Shown: positions 43,027-52,362 of the stretch, piece by piece
Layout: every line of letters begins with the position of its first letter
How positions within the stretch are numbered: position 1 is the first letter of the stretch
Assembly (NCBI GenBank): GCA_009841115.1
Contig: VXML01000112.1
Coordinates: 1 to 64,000, forward strand
From: Gemmatimonadota bacterium
Lineage (GTDB): Bacteria; Latescibacterota; UBA2968; UBA8231
Reading direction: 5' to 3'
DNA: 64,000 nt
Position numbers and translations under genes: made by a program
The notes under the pieces: model-generated
Database searches by the model: none
What the model was told of the DNA's origin: nothing
The model's input: only the letters and a program-made list of their open reading frames with translations

Positions 43027-43848
43027 CTACTCGGCGAGCCGCCCAATCGGCATCCGCGGGCCGACCAAGATCATCCGGCCCCACGTGTTGTCGTCGTCGC
43101 CATTGCCGTAGATCATGAAGTGTCCGCCGTACGCGCCGCCATCCGGGTCGGTGTGGACGATTTCCATGCTGTATTCGTCGCCCACTTGCGGCGGCTGCCA
43201 GCGGGGGTCGCTCTGGGCAAACGTCGCGTGCATATCCACGCGGGCCTCCAAGATGAAATCAGCCGCGCTCCGGCCCCAGGGATCCATGCGCACGACGTAG
43301 TCACATGCGGCTTCGGGGATCGGCTCTTCAATGTAGCTCTGGCCGGGCGCGCCGTGCCGCCACCAAGCGTTCTGCGGGGTGCGCTGCGGATCGGCCACAA
43401 AGCAGAAGGCATTGTCGCCCTGGCCGAAGCGCTCGTTGGCCCGATCGCGTGGGCCTTCCATAAACCAGCAAATCGCATCCTTGAAATACCAGCGCTTGTC
43501 CGCCGGATCGGGGTCGTCGAGGTCGTTGACATTGTCCCAGACCTCGGCCCCGAAGTAGAAGTTTTGCGCGTCCCAAGCAATGTAGTAGCGGGCGCGCAAG
43601 TCGTCTTCGAGGTGCGGCTCGTCGCCGTGGTCGGTGAGGCGGTTGCGCGCACCGCGATCGAGACGGTAGAAGCCAGCCTCGCTGATGCGGCGCATGTCCC
43701 AGATGCCGTCGTTGTGAGCGAAATCCTTCCACTCGGCGAGATCGCCGTCAATGACCGGAGCCGCCTCTAACAAGGGGGCGTTGATGTTCATGTCTGCGCG
43801 TGTGATGGAGACAGCGAGCAAAATCGCGCATATAGCAAAAGGCAGCAT
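43027..43848 (-). CDS. Exported CBM9-like sugar-binding domain protein
   Basis: 273 residues from the ATG at 43848 behind GAGGAG; an in-frame start at 43893 is unsupported. A signal peptide (ending near ITRADM) is followed by a carbohydrate-binding family 9-like domain: PVIDGDLAEWKDF, RARYYIAWDAQNFYFGAEVWD, DAICWFMEG and DFILEARVD. This layout is common in exported glycan-binding proteins. It lies 10 bp downstream of the SDR epimerase gene on the same strand. Confidence 0.82.
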   Translation of the reverse strand: MLPFAICAILLAVSITRADMNINAPLLEAAPVIDGDLAEWKDFAHNDGIWDMRRISEAGFYRLDRGARNRLTDHGDEPHLEDDLRARYYIAWDAQNFYFGAEVWDNVNDLDDPDPADKRWYFKDAICWFMEGPRDRANERFGQGDNAFCFVADPQRTPQNAWWRHGAPGQSYIEEPIPEAACDYVVRMDPWGRSAADFILEARVDMHATFAQSDPRWQPPQVGDEYSMEIVHTDPDGGAYGGHFMIYGNGDDDNTWGRMILVGPRMPIGRLAE

Positions 43849-43858
43849 GGTTTTCTCC

Positions 43859-44605
43859 TCAGCGGTAGTCTTCGGCTCGGTCCGCGGGCACAAAGCCCAC
43901 CGTCTGGCGAGCGTGTTCTAAGTCGCGGTAGCCCCATTTGTTGTCCGAGTTGACGAAGAAGGTGTCGAAGGATAAGTCGAGGGGAGTGGCAAGGCACTTT
44001 TCGATCATCTGCACCGCGTCGCGCTGGCTGCACCAGACGCAGAACTCGCGGGAATGGGTCGGGCGGTTTTCTGGGTTGACGCGGCCAAAGCGCAGGCAGA
44101 GGACGGACATGCCGTGGGCCGAGGCGTACTCGCGGCCCAGCTCTTCGCCCCAGACCTTGCTAGCCGCGTATAGTCCCGTTGGTCGCAGGGGCGACTGCGC
44201 GGTCAGCATCGGCCACTCGGCGGGCACTTGGTCGTACTCGCCGGCCAAAAGCTCCTTGTATGGCGAGAGCGCAGCATAGCCACCCATGACCGACCCGCTG
44301 CTAGCGAAAAGGACGCGCCGCACCCCGGCCTCGTGAGCTGCGGCAAAAACATTCCCCGTCCCCTGCAAGTTGGCGCGGAAGATCGCCGCTATATCGTTTT
44401 CAATATGGGCGGCAAGATGGACAACTGCGTCGATCTCGACAAAAGCCGGCCGGATGGCATCGAGATCGGCGATGTCGGCCTGACGGCAGTCAATGTTCGG
44501 AAGCGGGCGGCGGTTGAGAGCGCGCAAGTTATAACGAGTGCGTAGGCTGGCGACAGCGGCCGTGCCGATCAAACCCGTGGCACCTGTGATGAGGACGTTT
44601 TGCAT
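43859..44605 (-). CDS. NAD-dependent epimerase/dehydratase (extended SDR)
   Basis: 248 residues. The Rossmann motif is VLITGATGLIGTAA, the catalytic serine lies in VLFASSGSV and the YxxxK pair is in GLYAASKVWGEEL. It resembles uronate dehydrogenase and UDP-sugar epimerase types that modify nucleotide sugars or sugar acids. It is probably cotranscribed with the CBM9-like gene and divergent from the sugar-uptake operon. Confidence 0.87.
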   Translation of the reverse strand: MQNVLITGATGLIGTAAVASLRTRYNLRALNRRPLPNIDCRQADIADLDAIRPAFVEIDAVVHLAAHIENDIAAIFRANLQGTGNVFAAAHEAGVRRVLFASSGSVMGGYAALSPYKELLAGEYDQVPAEWPMLTAQSPLRPTGLYAASKVWGEELGREYASAHGMSVLCLRFGRVNPENRPTHSREFCVWCSQRDAVQMIEKCLATPLDLSFDTFFVNSDNKWGYRDLEHARQTVGFVPADRAEDYR

Positions 44606-44673
44606 GGCGTATCCGAACGGTTATGAGGTTCCATTAAGTACGGAATTGTGGACGTGGTGTCCAACAGAGCAGA

Positions 44674-44702
44674 TTGTCGGTAAAGAGCGGTTTGGCTAAT
44701 AT
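44674..44702 (+). promoter_or_regulatory. Sigma-70-like promoter for the sugar ABC operon
   Basis: TTGTCG, 17-bp spacer, TAATAT (4/6 matches at each hexamer). The start would be near 44709, upstream of the TTG start at 44755, which supports that start over the upstream TTG at 44674. Confidence 0.45.
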
Positions 44703-44754
44703 AGACGGCGCGAAATGCACTGGAGCAATTTGCGAATTCTATGCGGCTGTATCC

Positions 44755-46017
44755 TTGAAAAAAATAATAATTCCATTGTTCATAAGTCTACTCTCCTGCG
44801 GGGGCGACGACCGTCCGCGTCCCGGCGAGCCGACCACAGTGGTGTTGTGGGAGTTCGGAGGAGTACCGGGTCTGCGCGAATGGGTGCAGCAGGCCGTGGC
44901 CGATTTCAACGCCGCGCACAGCGACATCCAAATCGAGCTGGAGTTCCGCGACTGGGCAACGCAGCGCGAGAGCTTGATCAGCACCACCATCGTCGGCGAT
45001 GGGCCGGATATCGTGCGGGTGCATCACAAGTACTCGGTCGAGTTTGGCGAGTTGGGGGGACTGTACGCGCTGGAAAATTTCCCCGACTTCCCCCAGGTCA
45101 AGGAGCGCATCCTCGACAACGTCTGGGAACTGGTCGAATACGATGGCAAGCACTACGGCCTGCCGGTGACCATGCTGCCCTTCGTGCTGGCGGTCAACAC
45201 CGACATTATGGGGCGGATGGGCCTCGAAGTGCCTCAGACTTGGGACGAGATGTTGGCGCTCGGCCCAAAATTCGCAGGCACGGGGATCGAGCCTTTTACC
45301 ATGCCTGGGGGCGTCAATCTGGACACGGCCTACCGCTTTTTGCCACTGCTGTACAAAGCGGGCGGCCGCGTCTTTAACGAGGATTGGTCGGCCGCGGCCT
45401 TTAACGGCCCAGCCGGGCAAGCGGCGCTGGAGTTTCTAGTAGAGATGAAAAACAAGGGCTATTTGCCGGCCGGCAGCGCGGCCTATCGCTTCGACGAGAA
45501 CGCCGCACACTGGTCAACCGGCAAGGCCGCGCTGTCGATTGAGGGGCCGTGGTGGCAGGATATCGTCCACGGCAACTACGACTTCGATCTGAACAATTTG
45601 GCGCTGGCGCAAGTGCCCGGCCCCGCCGAGCCGCTGGAACCGCATCCATCGCGGACGTTGCTCGATGTAATTATGATTGCCATAACGGGCTATACCAAGG
45701 TCCCCAATGAAGCCTGGGAAGTGGTCAAGGCGCTGGATTTGGACCACCCGGTCTGGCGCAACCCCAACCCGACCATGGGCGGCATTCCCACGCTAAAGGC
45801 CGCCTATGCCGAAGGCGTACAGTCCGATTACATCGACTTGGACCAGCTCGCCACAGCCGGGGCCAATGGGCTGGGCTGGCCGGGACATCCGGCGATCACC
45901 CAGATCCAGCGGCACATTGCCGACGCGGTCAATATGGCACTGACCGGCACGCTAAGCCCCAAGGAGGCGCTGGATTTTGCCGCCGAAGAAGTAAACGAGG
46001 TATTGAGTGATTACTAG
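44755..46017 (+). CDS. Sugar ABC transporter substrate-binding lipoprotein (family 1, CUT1)
   Basis: 420 residues from a TTG at 44755; the frame also opens at 44674, but that codon lies in the promoter. The signal peptide MKKIIIPLFISLLSC has a lipobox LLSC. The mature part is a family 1 extracellular solute-binding protein: TVVLWEFGGVPGLREWVQQ, a GDGPDIVRVHHKY segment, PVTMLPFVLAVNTDIMGR and ALSIEGPWW. It delivers an oligosaccharide or sugar alcohol to the two permeases encoded next. The ribosome-binding site is weak. Confidence 0.88.
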   Translation: MKKIIIPLFISLLSCGGDDRPRPGEPTTVVLWEFGGVPGLREWVQQAVADFNAAHSDIQIELEFRDWATQRESLISTTIVGDGPDIVRVHHKYSVEFGELGGLYALENFPDFPQVKERILDNVWELVEYDGKHYGLPVTMLPFVLAVNTDIMGRMGLEVPQTWDEMLALGPKFAGTGIEPFTMPGGVNLDTAYRFLPLLYKAGGRVFNEDWSAAAFNGPAGQAALEFLVEMKNKGYLPAGSAAYRFDENAAHWSTGKAALSIEGPWWQDIVHGNYDFDLNNLALAQVPGPAEPLEPHPSRTLLDVIMIAITGYTKVPNEAWEVVKALDLDHPVWRNPNPTMGGIPTLKAAYAEGVQSDYIDLDQLATAGANGLGWPGHPAITQIQRHIADAVNMALTGTLSPKEALDFAAEEVNEVLSDY

Positions 46018-46912
46018 AGGCGTACTGCGCAAAAATCTGACGCCGTACTATTTTTTGCTGCCGGCCCTGCTGGTCTTGGCGGTCGTCATTCTCTACCCGG
46101 TGTTCAGCAACCTGATCATGAGCTTGTACAAGGTGAAGCTCTTTCGCGGGGCTGGCGACGAGTTCATCGGCCTGACTCACTACGCCAAGCTCTTCGGCAG
46201 CCGCACCTTTGTCAACAGCATCTGGAGTTCAGTGCGCTTTACGCTCTACTCCCTGCCGGTAGCCTTTGTCTTGGGCTTGGGCATGGCGTTGATCTTCAAC
46301 GAGATCAAGAAGTATCGACCGGTCTTTACCGGCTTTCTGCTCATCCCTTGGGCCATCGCTCCGGTCGTAACCGGCTACATGTGGCGCTGGCTCTTCCACG
46401 ACAGCTTCGGCCTCGTCAATCACACGCTCCTAAGCCTCGGTTTCATCGACGCCAACGTCCCTTGGCTGGCGCAGCCAGACGCGGCTATGGGCGCGGTGGT
46501 GGTAGCCAATGTCTGGCGCTTCATGCCCTATATCACCATCATGCTGCTGGCGGGTTTGCAGGGCGTGTCCGCCGAGCTATACGAAGCCGCGCACGTCGAT
46601 GGCGCCAATGTGTTCGGGCGCTTCTTCCACGTGACCCTGCCGCAACTCAAACACGTAATCGGGGTGGTCTTCCTCTTCGCCACCATCTGGATGGTCAACG
46701 ACTTCGCGCTGATCTTCATAATGACCGAGGGCGGCCCGGCCAAGGCCACGCAAGTAGTGCCGATTACGGTCTATCGCATCGCCTTCGAACACCTGCGGCT
46801 CGGCAAGGGCGCAGCCGCGGCGTTGATTCTGCTGCTCTTTTTGCTGGCGCTGAGCATCGTCTTCATCCGAATGCTCTTCCGCGAGGAGAGGAGGAGTGGG
46901 GATGCGAATTAA
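46007..46912 (+). CDS. Sugar ABC transporter permease (MalF-type)
   Basis: 301 residues from a GTG at 46007 behind GAGG, overlapping the binding-protein gene by 11 bp. Six membrane helices are apparent. The EAA loop is ELYEAAHVDGANVFGRFFHV followed by TLPQL, which docks an ATPase. It forms the inner-membrane channel with the next gene product. Confidence 0.92.
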   Translation: MITRGVLRKNLTPYYFLLPALLVLAVVILYPVFSNLIMSLYKVKLFRGAGDEFIGLTHYAKLFGSRTFVNSIWSSVRFTLYSLPVAFVLGLGMALIFNEIKKYRPVFTGFLLIPWAIAPVVTGYMWRWLFHDSFGLVNHTLLSLGFIDANVPWLAQPDAAMGAVVVANVWRFMPYITIMLLAGLQGVSAELYEAAHVDGANVFGRFFHVTLPQLKHVIGVVFLFATIWMVNDFALIFIMTEGGPAKATQVVPITVYRIAFEHLRLGKGAAAALILLLFLLALSIVFIRMLFREERRSGDAN

Positions 46913-47741
46913 GACCCAGGAAAAAGTCCGCGCCTATCTCGCCTACGGCTTGGGCTCCGTCTTTGTACTCGCGCTGGTGATGCCGCTGATATGGGTAGTG
47001 ACCACGTCCATGCGCCCCCTGTCTGAGATGACCCGCACCCCGCCGCTGGTCTTCCCCCGCTCCCTCACCTTCCACGCGTACGTCGAGATGTGGGACACCG
47101 GGCCGTTTGTGAAGTACTTTGCCAACAGCATGGTGATTTCCCTTTCCACGGCCCTGATTGCCCTCGCGTTTAGCGTCTGCGCGGCGTACGCCTTTGCCCG
47201 CTTCCGCTTTCGCGGCAACACCTTGTTGCTAATGGTGGTGGTGATGTCGCAAATGCTGCCCGGCTCTTCGATCCTCATCCCGCTCTTTCAGGTGATTCGC
47301 TCGTTCGGCTTGCTCGACACGCACGTGGGCATGGTGCTGATCTACACGGGCTTCGCCATCCCGTTTTGCACCTGGCTGCTCAACGGCTATTTCCGCGCCA
47401 TCCCCACCGATCTAGAGCAAGCCGCGCTCATCGACGGCTGCAACCGCCTCCAGCTACTCTACCGAATCGTCTTGCCGCTGGCCGCACCGGCGATCGTGGC
47501 AGTGGGGACCTTTGCATTTTTGCTTTCGTGGAATGAATTTCTGTTCGCTTTTGTATTTACCAAATCGCAGGCCCTAACCATTCCGGTAGGGTTGCGCGCC
47601 GCGTTTTTGGGACAATACGTCAACAAATACGATCAGCTATTCGCCGCATCGCTGATTTTTAGCCTGCCGCCAATCGCGCTCTTCGTGGGATTGCAGCGGT
47701 ATTTTGTCCAAGGATTGACGGCTGGTGCCGTAAAGGGATAG
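46902..47741 (+). CDS. Sugar ABC transporter permease (MalG-type)
   Basis: 279 residues from the ATG at 46902, which follows GGAGGAGTGGGG; the frame opens 6 bp earlier at GTG. Six membrane helices. EAA motif: DLEQAALIDGCNRLQLLYRI then VLPLAAP. It pairs with the MalF-type permease. No CUT1-type ATPase gene is present here, so a shared ATPase elsewhere in the genome must energise it. Confidence 0.92.
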   Translation: MRIKTQEKVRAYLAYGLGSVFVLALVMPLIWVVTTSMRPLSEMTRTPPLVFPRSLTFHAYVEMWDTGPFVKYFANSMVISLSTALIALAFSVCAAYAFARFRFRGNTLLLMVVVMSQMLPGSSILIPLFQVIRSFGLLDTHVGMVLIYTGFAIPFCTWLLNGYFRAIPTDLEQAALIDGCNRLQLLYRIVLPLAAPAIVAVGTFAFLLSWNEFLFAFVFTKSQALTIPVGLRAAFLGQYVNKYDQLFAASLIFSLPPIALFVGLQRYFVQGLTAGAVKG

Positions 47742-47749
47742 GAGAAAGA

Positions 47750-48736
47750 ATGAGTAAGACTAAAACATGGCTGCTGTGCGCCCTATTGGTCGCCTGCGGG
47801 CAGCCGGACGACGCGCCCGATAAACTCAAGATCGGCTACGTCATCAACTTCATGTCGCACGAGTGGTATCAAAACATCAGCAAATCGGCGACAGCGCGAG
47901 CGGCCGAGTTAGACGTCGAGCTGATCGTCGCCGATGCCAACCTCGACGTAGCCGCGCAAATCTCCAAGGCCGAAAACCTGCTCGCCCAAGGAGTAGAAGT
48001 GCTGATCTTGTCACCAGTAGATGCCAAGGCAATGGGGCCGATAGTGCAGCAGGCCAAATCGGCGGGAGTACACGTGATTACCGAGGCTAACCCTATATCC
48101 GAAGCCACCAGCTACGTGGGGATCGACAACTACGCCAGTGGGGTCAAGGCCGGCGAGTGGTTTGCCAACTACGCGGCGGGAAAGGGCCTCGACCCCAAGA
48201 TCCTCATCGTCGGCTTCCCCAACTTTGAGGACTGCCGGCAGCGGGTTGATGGCTTCAAGGACGCGCTCGCCGCTTCGGGTCTGACCCATGAGATCATCCA
48301 AGAAGTCGATGGGCAGGGCCTCAAGGAAAAGGCGTTCAAGGTGGCACAGGACGCACTGACAGCCAACCCGCAGATCAACGCGATCTACGGCATCAACGAC
48401 GACTCTACTACCGGCGGCATGGCCGCCTACAAGGCGGCTGGGTTAGACGAGGCGGCCCTCACCGCAATCGGCTTCGGTTTCGAGGGCACCGTGGGACAGA
48501 CGGCCCTCACCGGCGACACGCCTTACGCGGCAGCTCTAGCGATGTTTCCCAACTTCGTCGGGAGCGCACTCATCGATGCAGCGGTACAACTATCGCGTGG
48601 TGAGCAGCTACCTCCCCACTACGAAACCCCGACCATCGTCGTCACCCGCGACAATCTCAGCCGCTTCTACGACACGAGCACCGAACCGCCCTTCGCGCTC
48701 AAGGTGGATGCGGTGCGGGCCTTGATGCCGCAATGA
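47750..48736 (+). CDS. Ribose-type (CUT2) substrate-binding lipoprotein
   Basis: 328 residues behind GGAGAAAG. The lipoprotein signal ends LLVACGQ. A periplasmic-binding-protein type I fold follows with IGYVINFMSHEWYQNI, LLAQGVEVLILSPVDAKAM, YVGIDNYASG and NAIYGINDDSTTGG. It binds a monosaccharide or related small ligand and precedes the matching RbsC- and RbsA-like genes with a 4-bp overlap. Confidence 0.9.
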   Translation: MSKTKTWLLCALLVACGQPDDAPDKLKIGYVINFMSHEWYQNISKSATARAAELDVELIVADANLDVAAQISKAENLLAQGVEVLILSPVDAKAMGPIVQQAKSAGVHVITEANPISEATSYVGIDNYASGVKAGEWFANYAAGKGLDPKILIVGFPNFEDCRQRVDGFKDALAASGLTHEIIQEVDGQGLKEKAFKVAQDALTANPQINAIYGINDDSTTGGMAAYKAAGLDEAALTAIGFGFEGTVGQTALTGDTPYAAALAMFPNFVGSALIDAAVQLSRGEQLPPHYETPTIVVTRDNLSRFYDTSTEPPFALKVDAVRALMPQ

Positions 48737-49704
48737 GCCGCTTACTGTCGCGGATGCTCCACAGCGAGCAGGCTGGGCTGTTGCTGGCGCTGATCTTGCT
48801 CTGCGTGGGGATTTCCCTGCTGACGCCGGTCTTCTTTACCGCCGTCAACATCAAGAACGTACTGCGCGACGCCTCGCTGGTGGCTATCGCCGGAATCGGC
48901 ATGGTGATGATCATCCTACTCGGCGAGATCGACCTGAGCGTCGGCTCAACCCAAGCAGTAGCTGGGATCATCGCCGTGGCCGTGCTCAACCAGTTTGAAA
49001 GCGTAACGCTGGCACTGGTCGCCGCACTCGCCGCCGGGGCGCTCATCGGCCTGTGCAACGGACTGTTGGTTACCAAGGCTGGCATCAACTCCCTAATCGC
49101 GACCTTGGGCATGATGGCGATTTTGCGCGGCGCAGCCATGGTCAGTACGCAAGCGGTATCGATCCAAGGCAAAGTAGAAGGCTTCATCGAAGTGGGCACC
49201 GGACATTTGGGGCCGATCCCGATCCCAGTGCTAGTGACCTTTGTCCTCTTGGGACTGTTTTACTACGTCCTCCACCACACCATCCTCGGTCGCTATATCT
49301 ACGCCATCGGCGGCAACATCCAAGCGGCGCGGCTCGCGGGCTTGGCCGTCGATCGCACGCGCGTCTTGGTCTTTGTACTCGGCGGCGTGCTGGCGGCGCT
49401 AAGCGCCTTTATCTTGGCCTCGCGCCTCAACTCCGGACAGCCGAATGCCGGCTTGGGGTTTGAGTTGCAGGTGATCGCCGCGGTGATCTTGGGCGGCATC
49501 AGCCTGACGGGCGGCGTGGGTACGCTCGGCGGTGCTTTTATCGGCATCTTAATTCTGACGGTGCTCTCCAACGGCTTGGTGCTCTTGAACGTGTCGTCCT
49601 TCTACCACGACATTGCGCGCGGCGCAGTAATTATCCTCGCCGTGTATCTAGATACCCGCCGCAAGCAAAGCCTCTTGCGGCGGTTGCTCGCCCCTCCGAC
49701 ATGA
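48733..49704 (+). CDS. Ribose-type (CUT2) ABC transporter permease
   Basis: 323 residues. Start ATGA overlap with the binding-protein gene. The RbsC-like helices carry IAGIGMVMIILLGEIDLSVGS and the loop GRYIYAIGGNIQAARLAG, and end with VILGGISLTGGVGTLGGAFIG in pieces. It forms the membrane channel with the ATPase encoded next. Confidence 0.92.
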   Translation: MSRLLSRMLHSEQAGLLLALILLCVGISLLTPVFFTAVNIKNVLRDASLVAIAGIGMVMIILLGEIDLSVGSTQAVAGIIAVAVLNQFESVTLALVAALAAGALIGLCNGLLVTKAGINSLIATLGMMAILRGAAMVSTQAVSIQGKVEGFIEVGTGHLGPIPIPVLVTFVLLGLFYYVLHHTILGRYIYAIGGNIQAARLAGLAVDRTRVLVFVLGGVLAALSAFILASRLNSGQPNAGLGFELQVIAAVILGGISLTGGVGTLGGAFIGILILTVLSNGLVLLNVSSFYHDIARGAVIILAVYLDTRRKQSLLRRLLAPPT

Positions 49705-51191
49705 CGCCGCGACTCTCCCTAGAGGACATCCACAAGCGCTTCCCCGGCGTCTATGCGCTCAAGGGCGTTGACTTTGCAGTGCAACCGGGAGAAGTCCACG
49801 CGCTAGTCGGCGAAAACGGCGCGGGCAAAAGCACCTTGATCAAAATTGCGGCTGGCGTGTACCACCGCGACCAAGGCCGCTACCAGATCGCGGGCCGCCC
49901 CGTAGATATCCGCCATCCGCGCCAAGCCATAGACCACGGCCTTGCGGTCGTTTACCAAGAATTAGAACTAGTCCCCTCGCTGTCGGTCGCCGAAAATCTG
50001 TTCTTCGGTCGCCTGCCGCACGGGCGCGGTGGGCGCGTCCAGTGGAATGCTCTCTACGCTGCGTCTGCAAAGCTATTGGCCGAGGTCGGGCTGGCAGTTG
50101 ATCCGCAAACCAAGGTCGGCCACCTCGGCGTGGCCGCGCAGCAATTGGTCGAGATCGCGCGGGCGCTGGTGTGCGACGCCCAAGTAATCATCATGGACGA
50201 GCCGACCTCGGCCCTGAGTACGCGCGAGATCGACAAGCTCTTTGCGCTCATCGCCCGGCTCAAGGCCCGAGGCGTCGGCGTGGTCTATGTATCGCACAAG
50301 CTCGCCGAGGTCATGGCGCTGGCCGACCGAGTAACGGTCTTGCGAGACGGCGAGCGCGTCGCTTGCGAGTCAGCCGCCGATCTCGACGAAGAGCAGCTTA
50401 TCGCGCTGATGGTCGGACGGGAGTTGGGGCAAGGTTTTCCCGCGGCAGATCGCACGCCGGGGCCATGTGCGCTAGAAGTGGAGGGGTTGACCACGGACCG
50501 AGTACAGGATATTTCCTTCCGGGTGTGCGCCGGGGAAATCGTCGGCTTCTCTGGACTAATGGGCGCGGGACGGACCGAACTAGCACGAGCCGTAATGGGC
50601 GCAGACCGCCGCCGCGCCGGAACCATTACCATCGACGGAGTCGCCGTACCAGCAAACGCACCACCACAAGCACGCACCCTCGGGTTGGGACTAGTACCAG
50701 AAGATCGCCGGGCCGACGGCCTCTTCGCACAACAGAGCGTGCGCGCAAACGCGAGCGTTGCGGCCTTGGAGCAATTCTGCCGTGCCGGCCACGTGCAAGT
50801 AGGCATGGAGCGGCAGCAGGTCGGCGCACTCGTCGCGCGCCTGCGCCTGCGTCCCCCTGACCAAGAGCAGACCATCGCGCGGCTCAGCGGCGGCAATCAG
50901 CAAAAGGCGCTGCTGGTCCGCTGGCTGCTCAAGGAAAACTTGCGAGTGCTGCTCGTCGATGAGCCGACCCGAGGAATCGACGTCGGTGCCAAAGCCGAGA
51001 TTTATCAATTGCTGGACGGGCTGGCGCGCCAAGGACTGGCAATCGTGGTCCTCTCCTCGGAAATGCCCGAAATTCTGGGGCTGTGCGACCGAGTGTACGT
51101 AATGCGCGAGGGACGGATCGCCGCCGAGTACGCACGGGCCGAGGCCACGCCGGAAAAACTCTTGGCTAGCGCCCTGCCCGTTGGAAGCTAA
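49701..51191 (+). CDS. Ribose-type (CUT2) sugar ABC transporter ATP-binding protein
   Basis: 496 residues, the usual length for a two-domain RbsA. The first nucleotide-binding domain has Walker A VGENGAGKST and Walker B VIIMDEPTSAL. The second, degenerate domain has GLMGAGRTEL and the signature LSGGNQQKALLVRWLL with LLVDEPTRGIDVG. The ATG overlaps the permease stop by 4 bp. It completes a full CUT2 transporter and is last in the operon. Confidence 0.94.
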   Translation: MTPRLSLEDIHKRFPGVYALKGVDFAVQPGEVHALVGENGAGKSTLIKIAAGVYHRDQGRYQIAGRPVDIRHPRQAIDHGLAVVYQELELVPSLSVAENLFFGRLPHGRGGRVQWNALYAASAKLLAEVGLAVDPQTKVGHLGVAAQQLVEIARALVCDAQVIIMDEPTSALSTREIDKLFALIARLKARGVGVVYVSHKLAEVMALADRVTVLRDGERVACESAADLDEEQLIALMVGRELGQGFPAADRTPGPCALEVEGLTTDRVQDISFRVCAGEIVGFSGLMGAGRTELARAVMGADRRRAGTITIDGVAVPANAPPQARTLGLGLVPEDRRADGLFAQQSVRANASVAALEQFCRAGHVQVGMERQQVGALVARLRLRPPDQEQTIARLSGGNQQKALLVRWLLKENLRVLLVDEPTRGIDVGAKAEIYQLLDGLARQGLAIVVLSSEMPEILGLCDRVYVMREGRIAAEYARAEATPEKLLASALPVGS

Positions 51192-51193
51192 AG

Positions 51194-51290
51194 AGTGGCC
51201 AGTGGCCAGTGATCAGTGATCAGCCCCCACACCACAGGGCCGAGGGGTGATGGAACTAGCCACTGGCCACTAACCACTAACCACTAACCA
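51194..51290. repeat. 7-bp tandem repeats arranged as an inverted pair
   Basis: Left block (51194-51223): two GTGGCCA and two GTGATCA units. Right block (51256-51290): CTAGCCA, CTGGCCA and three CTAACCA units. AGTGGCCAGTGGC in the left arm and GCCACTGGCCACT at 51259-51271 are perfect inverted complements of 13 bp. It fills the 111-bp gap between the transporter and epimerase genes. Resembles short heptamer repeats known in environmental genomes. Confidence 0.8.
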
Positions 51291-51302
51291 GAGAGGTGCA
51301 AC

Positions 51303-52343
51303 GTGAAAATCCTAATCACCGGCGGCACCGGCCGCGTTGGAGCCAATTTGGCCAAAGCCCTGCTCGACAAAGGGCACGACATCCGCTCGTTTGTCTATCC
51401 CGGCGACCAAAGCCGCGCCCACAAGCTCGACGACTTTGACCGCGTCGAGACCATCGAAGGCGATTTGCGCAGTCTCGCCGATGTGCGCCGCGCCGTCGAG
51501 GGAGTCGATGCGGTGTACCACATTGCCGCAGCCTTTGGCGGCCCCTTCGACAACCGCGAATACCTCGAAATCAACGGCATGGGCACCATCAACGTGCTGG
51601 AGTCCATCCGCGAACTGACGCCCAATCTGCACCGCCTAGTCTATGCCTCCACCGAGGCGATTTACTGGGAGAATCCCTACAACGGCCGCTGCTTTGAAGA
51701 GCCGATCCGCGAAGACCAAGTCGCCCGCTACCAGACAATGCCCTACTTCCTGACCAAGTGGATCGGCGAGGAACTAGTGATGAGCTATCACTTGCAGTTC
51801 GGGCTGCCGTCAGTGACCACGCGCTTTGCCACGATTATCGAGCCGGGAGAATTCCTCGACGCAAACGGCTTGCCGCATCTGTTTTTGTTCGGGCCGGTGT
51901 ACGAGCGATTCAAAGACCAAGAGGGGGACTTTGCCGAGCAGATCAAGGCGCTGTGGACGGGTGAGGAGCAGTTCTTGCTCTCGCGCAATCCAGACGGGCG
52001 GCCCTATCGGCAGGTGTACGCCGACGTGCGCGACATCGTCCAAGGGCTGGTGTTGGCACTGGAGCGGGACGAGGCCGTGGGCGAGGTGTTTAATCTGGGT
52101 GGAGCTGCGCTGTTCGATTGGAGCGAGGCCGTGCCCTATCTAGCCGAACGCTTCGGGCTGGGCTACGCTGATGCGCGGCGACCGGATTGGAATTACTTTG
52201 AGCTAGATTTGACCAACATCAAGGAAAAGTTGGGGTTTGAACCCAAGCACGACTTGGCGAGCATCCTCGACGCGGCTGAGGCCATGCGGCGCGGAGAGGA
52301 CGTGGGGATTATCCCGACGGGCGTGCGCTTTGGGCAGGCGTAG
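51303..52343 (+). CDS. NAD-dependent epimerase/dehydratase (extended SDR)
   Basis: 346 residues behind GAGAGGTG. The Rossmann motif ILITGGTGRVGANLA is followed by DLRSLADVRRAVEGVDAVYH. The YxxxK position reads YFLTKWIGEEL, with a shortened interval before Lys. It ends with an SDR C-terminal segment (NYFELDLTNIKEKLGFEPKH). It probably acts on a nucleotide sugar or sugar acid. It lies 20 bp upstream of a gamma-glutamyltransferase gene in the same direction. Confidence 0.85.
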   Translation: MKILITGGTGRVGANLAKALLDKGHDIRSFVYPGDQSRAHKLDDFDRVETIEGDLRSLADVRRAVEGVDAVYHIAAAFGGPFDNREYLEINGMGTINVLESIRELTPNLHRLVYASTEAIYWENPYNGRCFEEPIREDQVARYQTMPYFLTKWIGEELVMSYHLQFGLPSVTTRFATIIEPGEFLDANGLPHLFLFGPVYERFKDQEGDFAEQIKALWTGEEQFLLSRNPDGRPYRQVYADVRDIVQGLVLALERDEAVGEVFNLGGAALFDWSEAVPYLAERFGLGYADARRPDWNYFELDLTNIKEKLGFEPKHDLASILDAAEAMRRGEDVGIIPTGVRFGQA

Positions 52344-52362
52344 TGGTGCGGAGGAGATCCAC

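Noticed and set aside
51194..51290. CRISPR-like array
   Set aside because: Units are only 7 bp and directly adjacent, without spacers; no cas genes.
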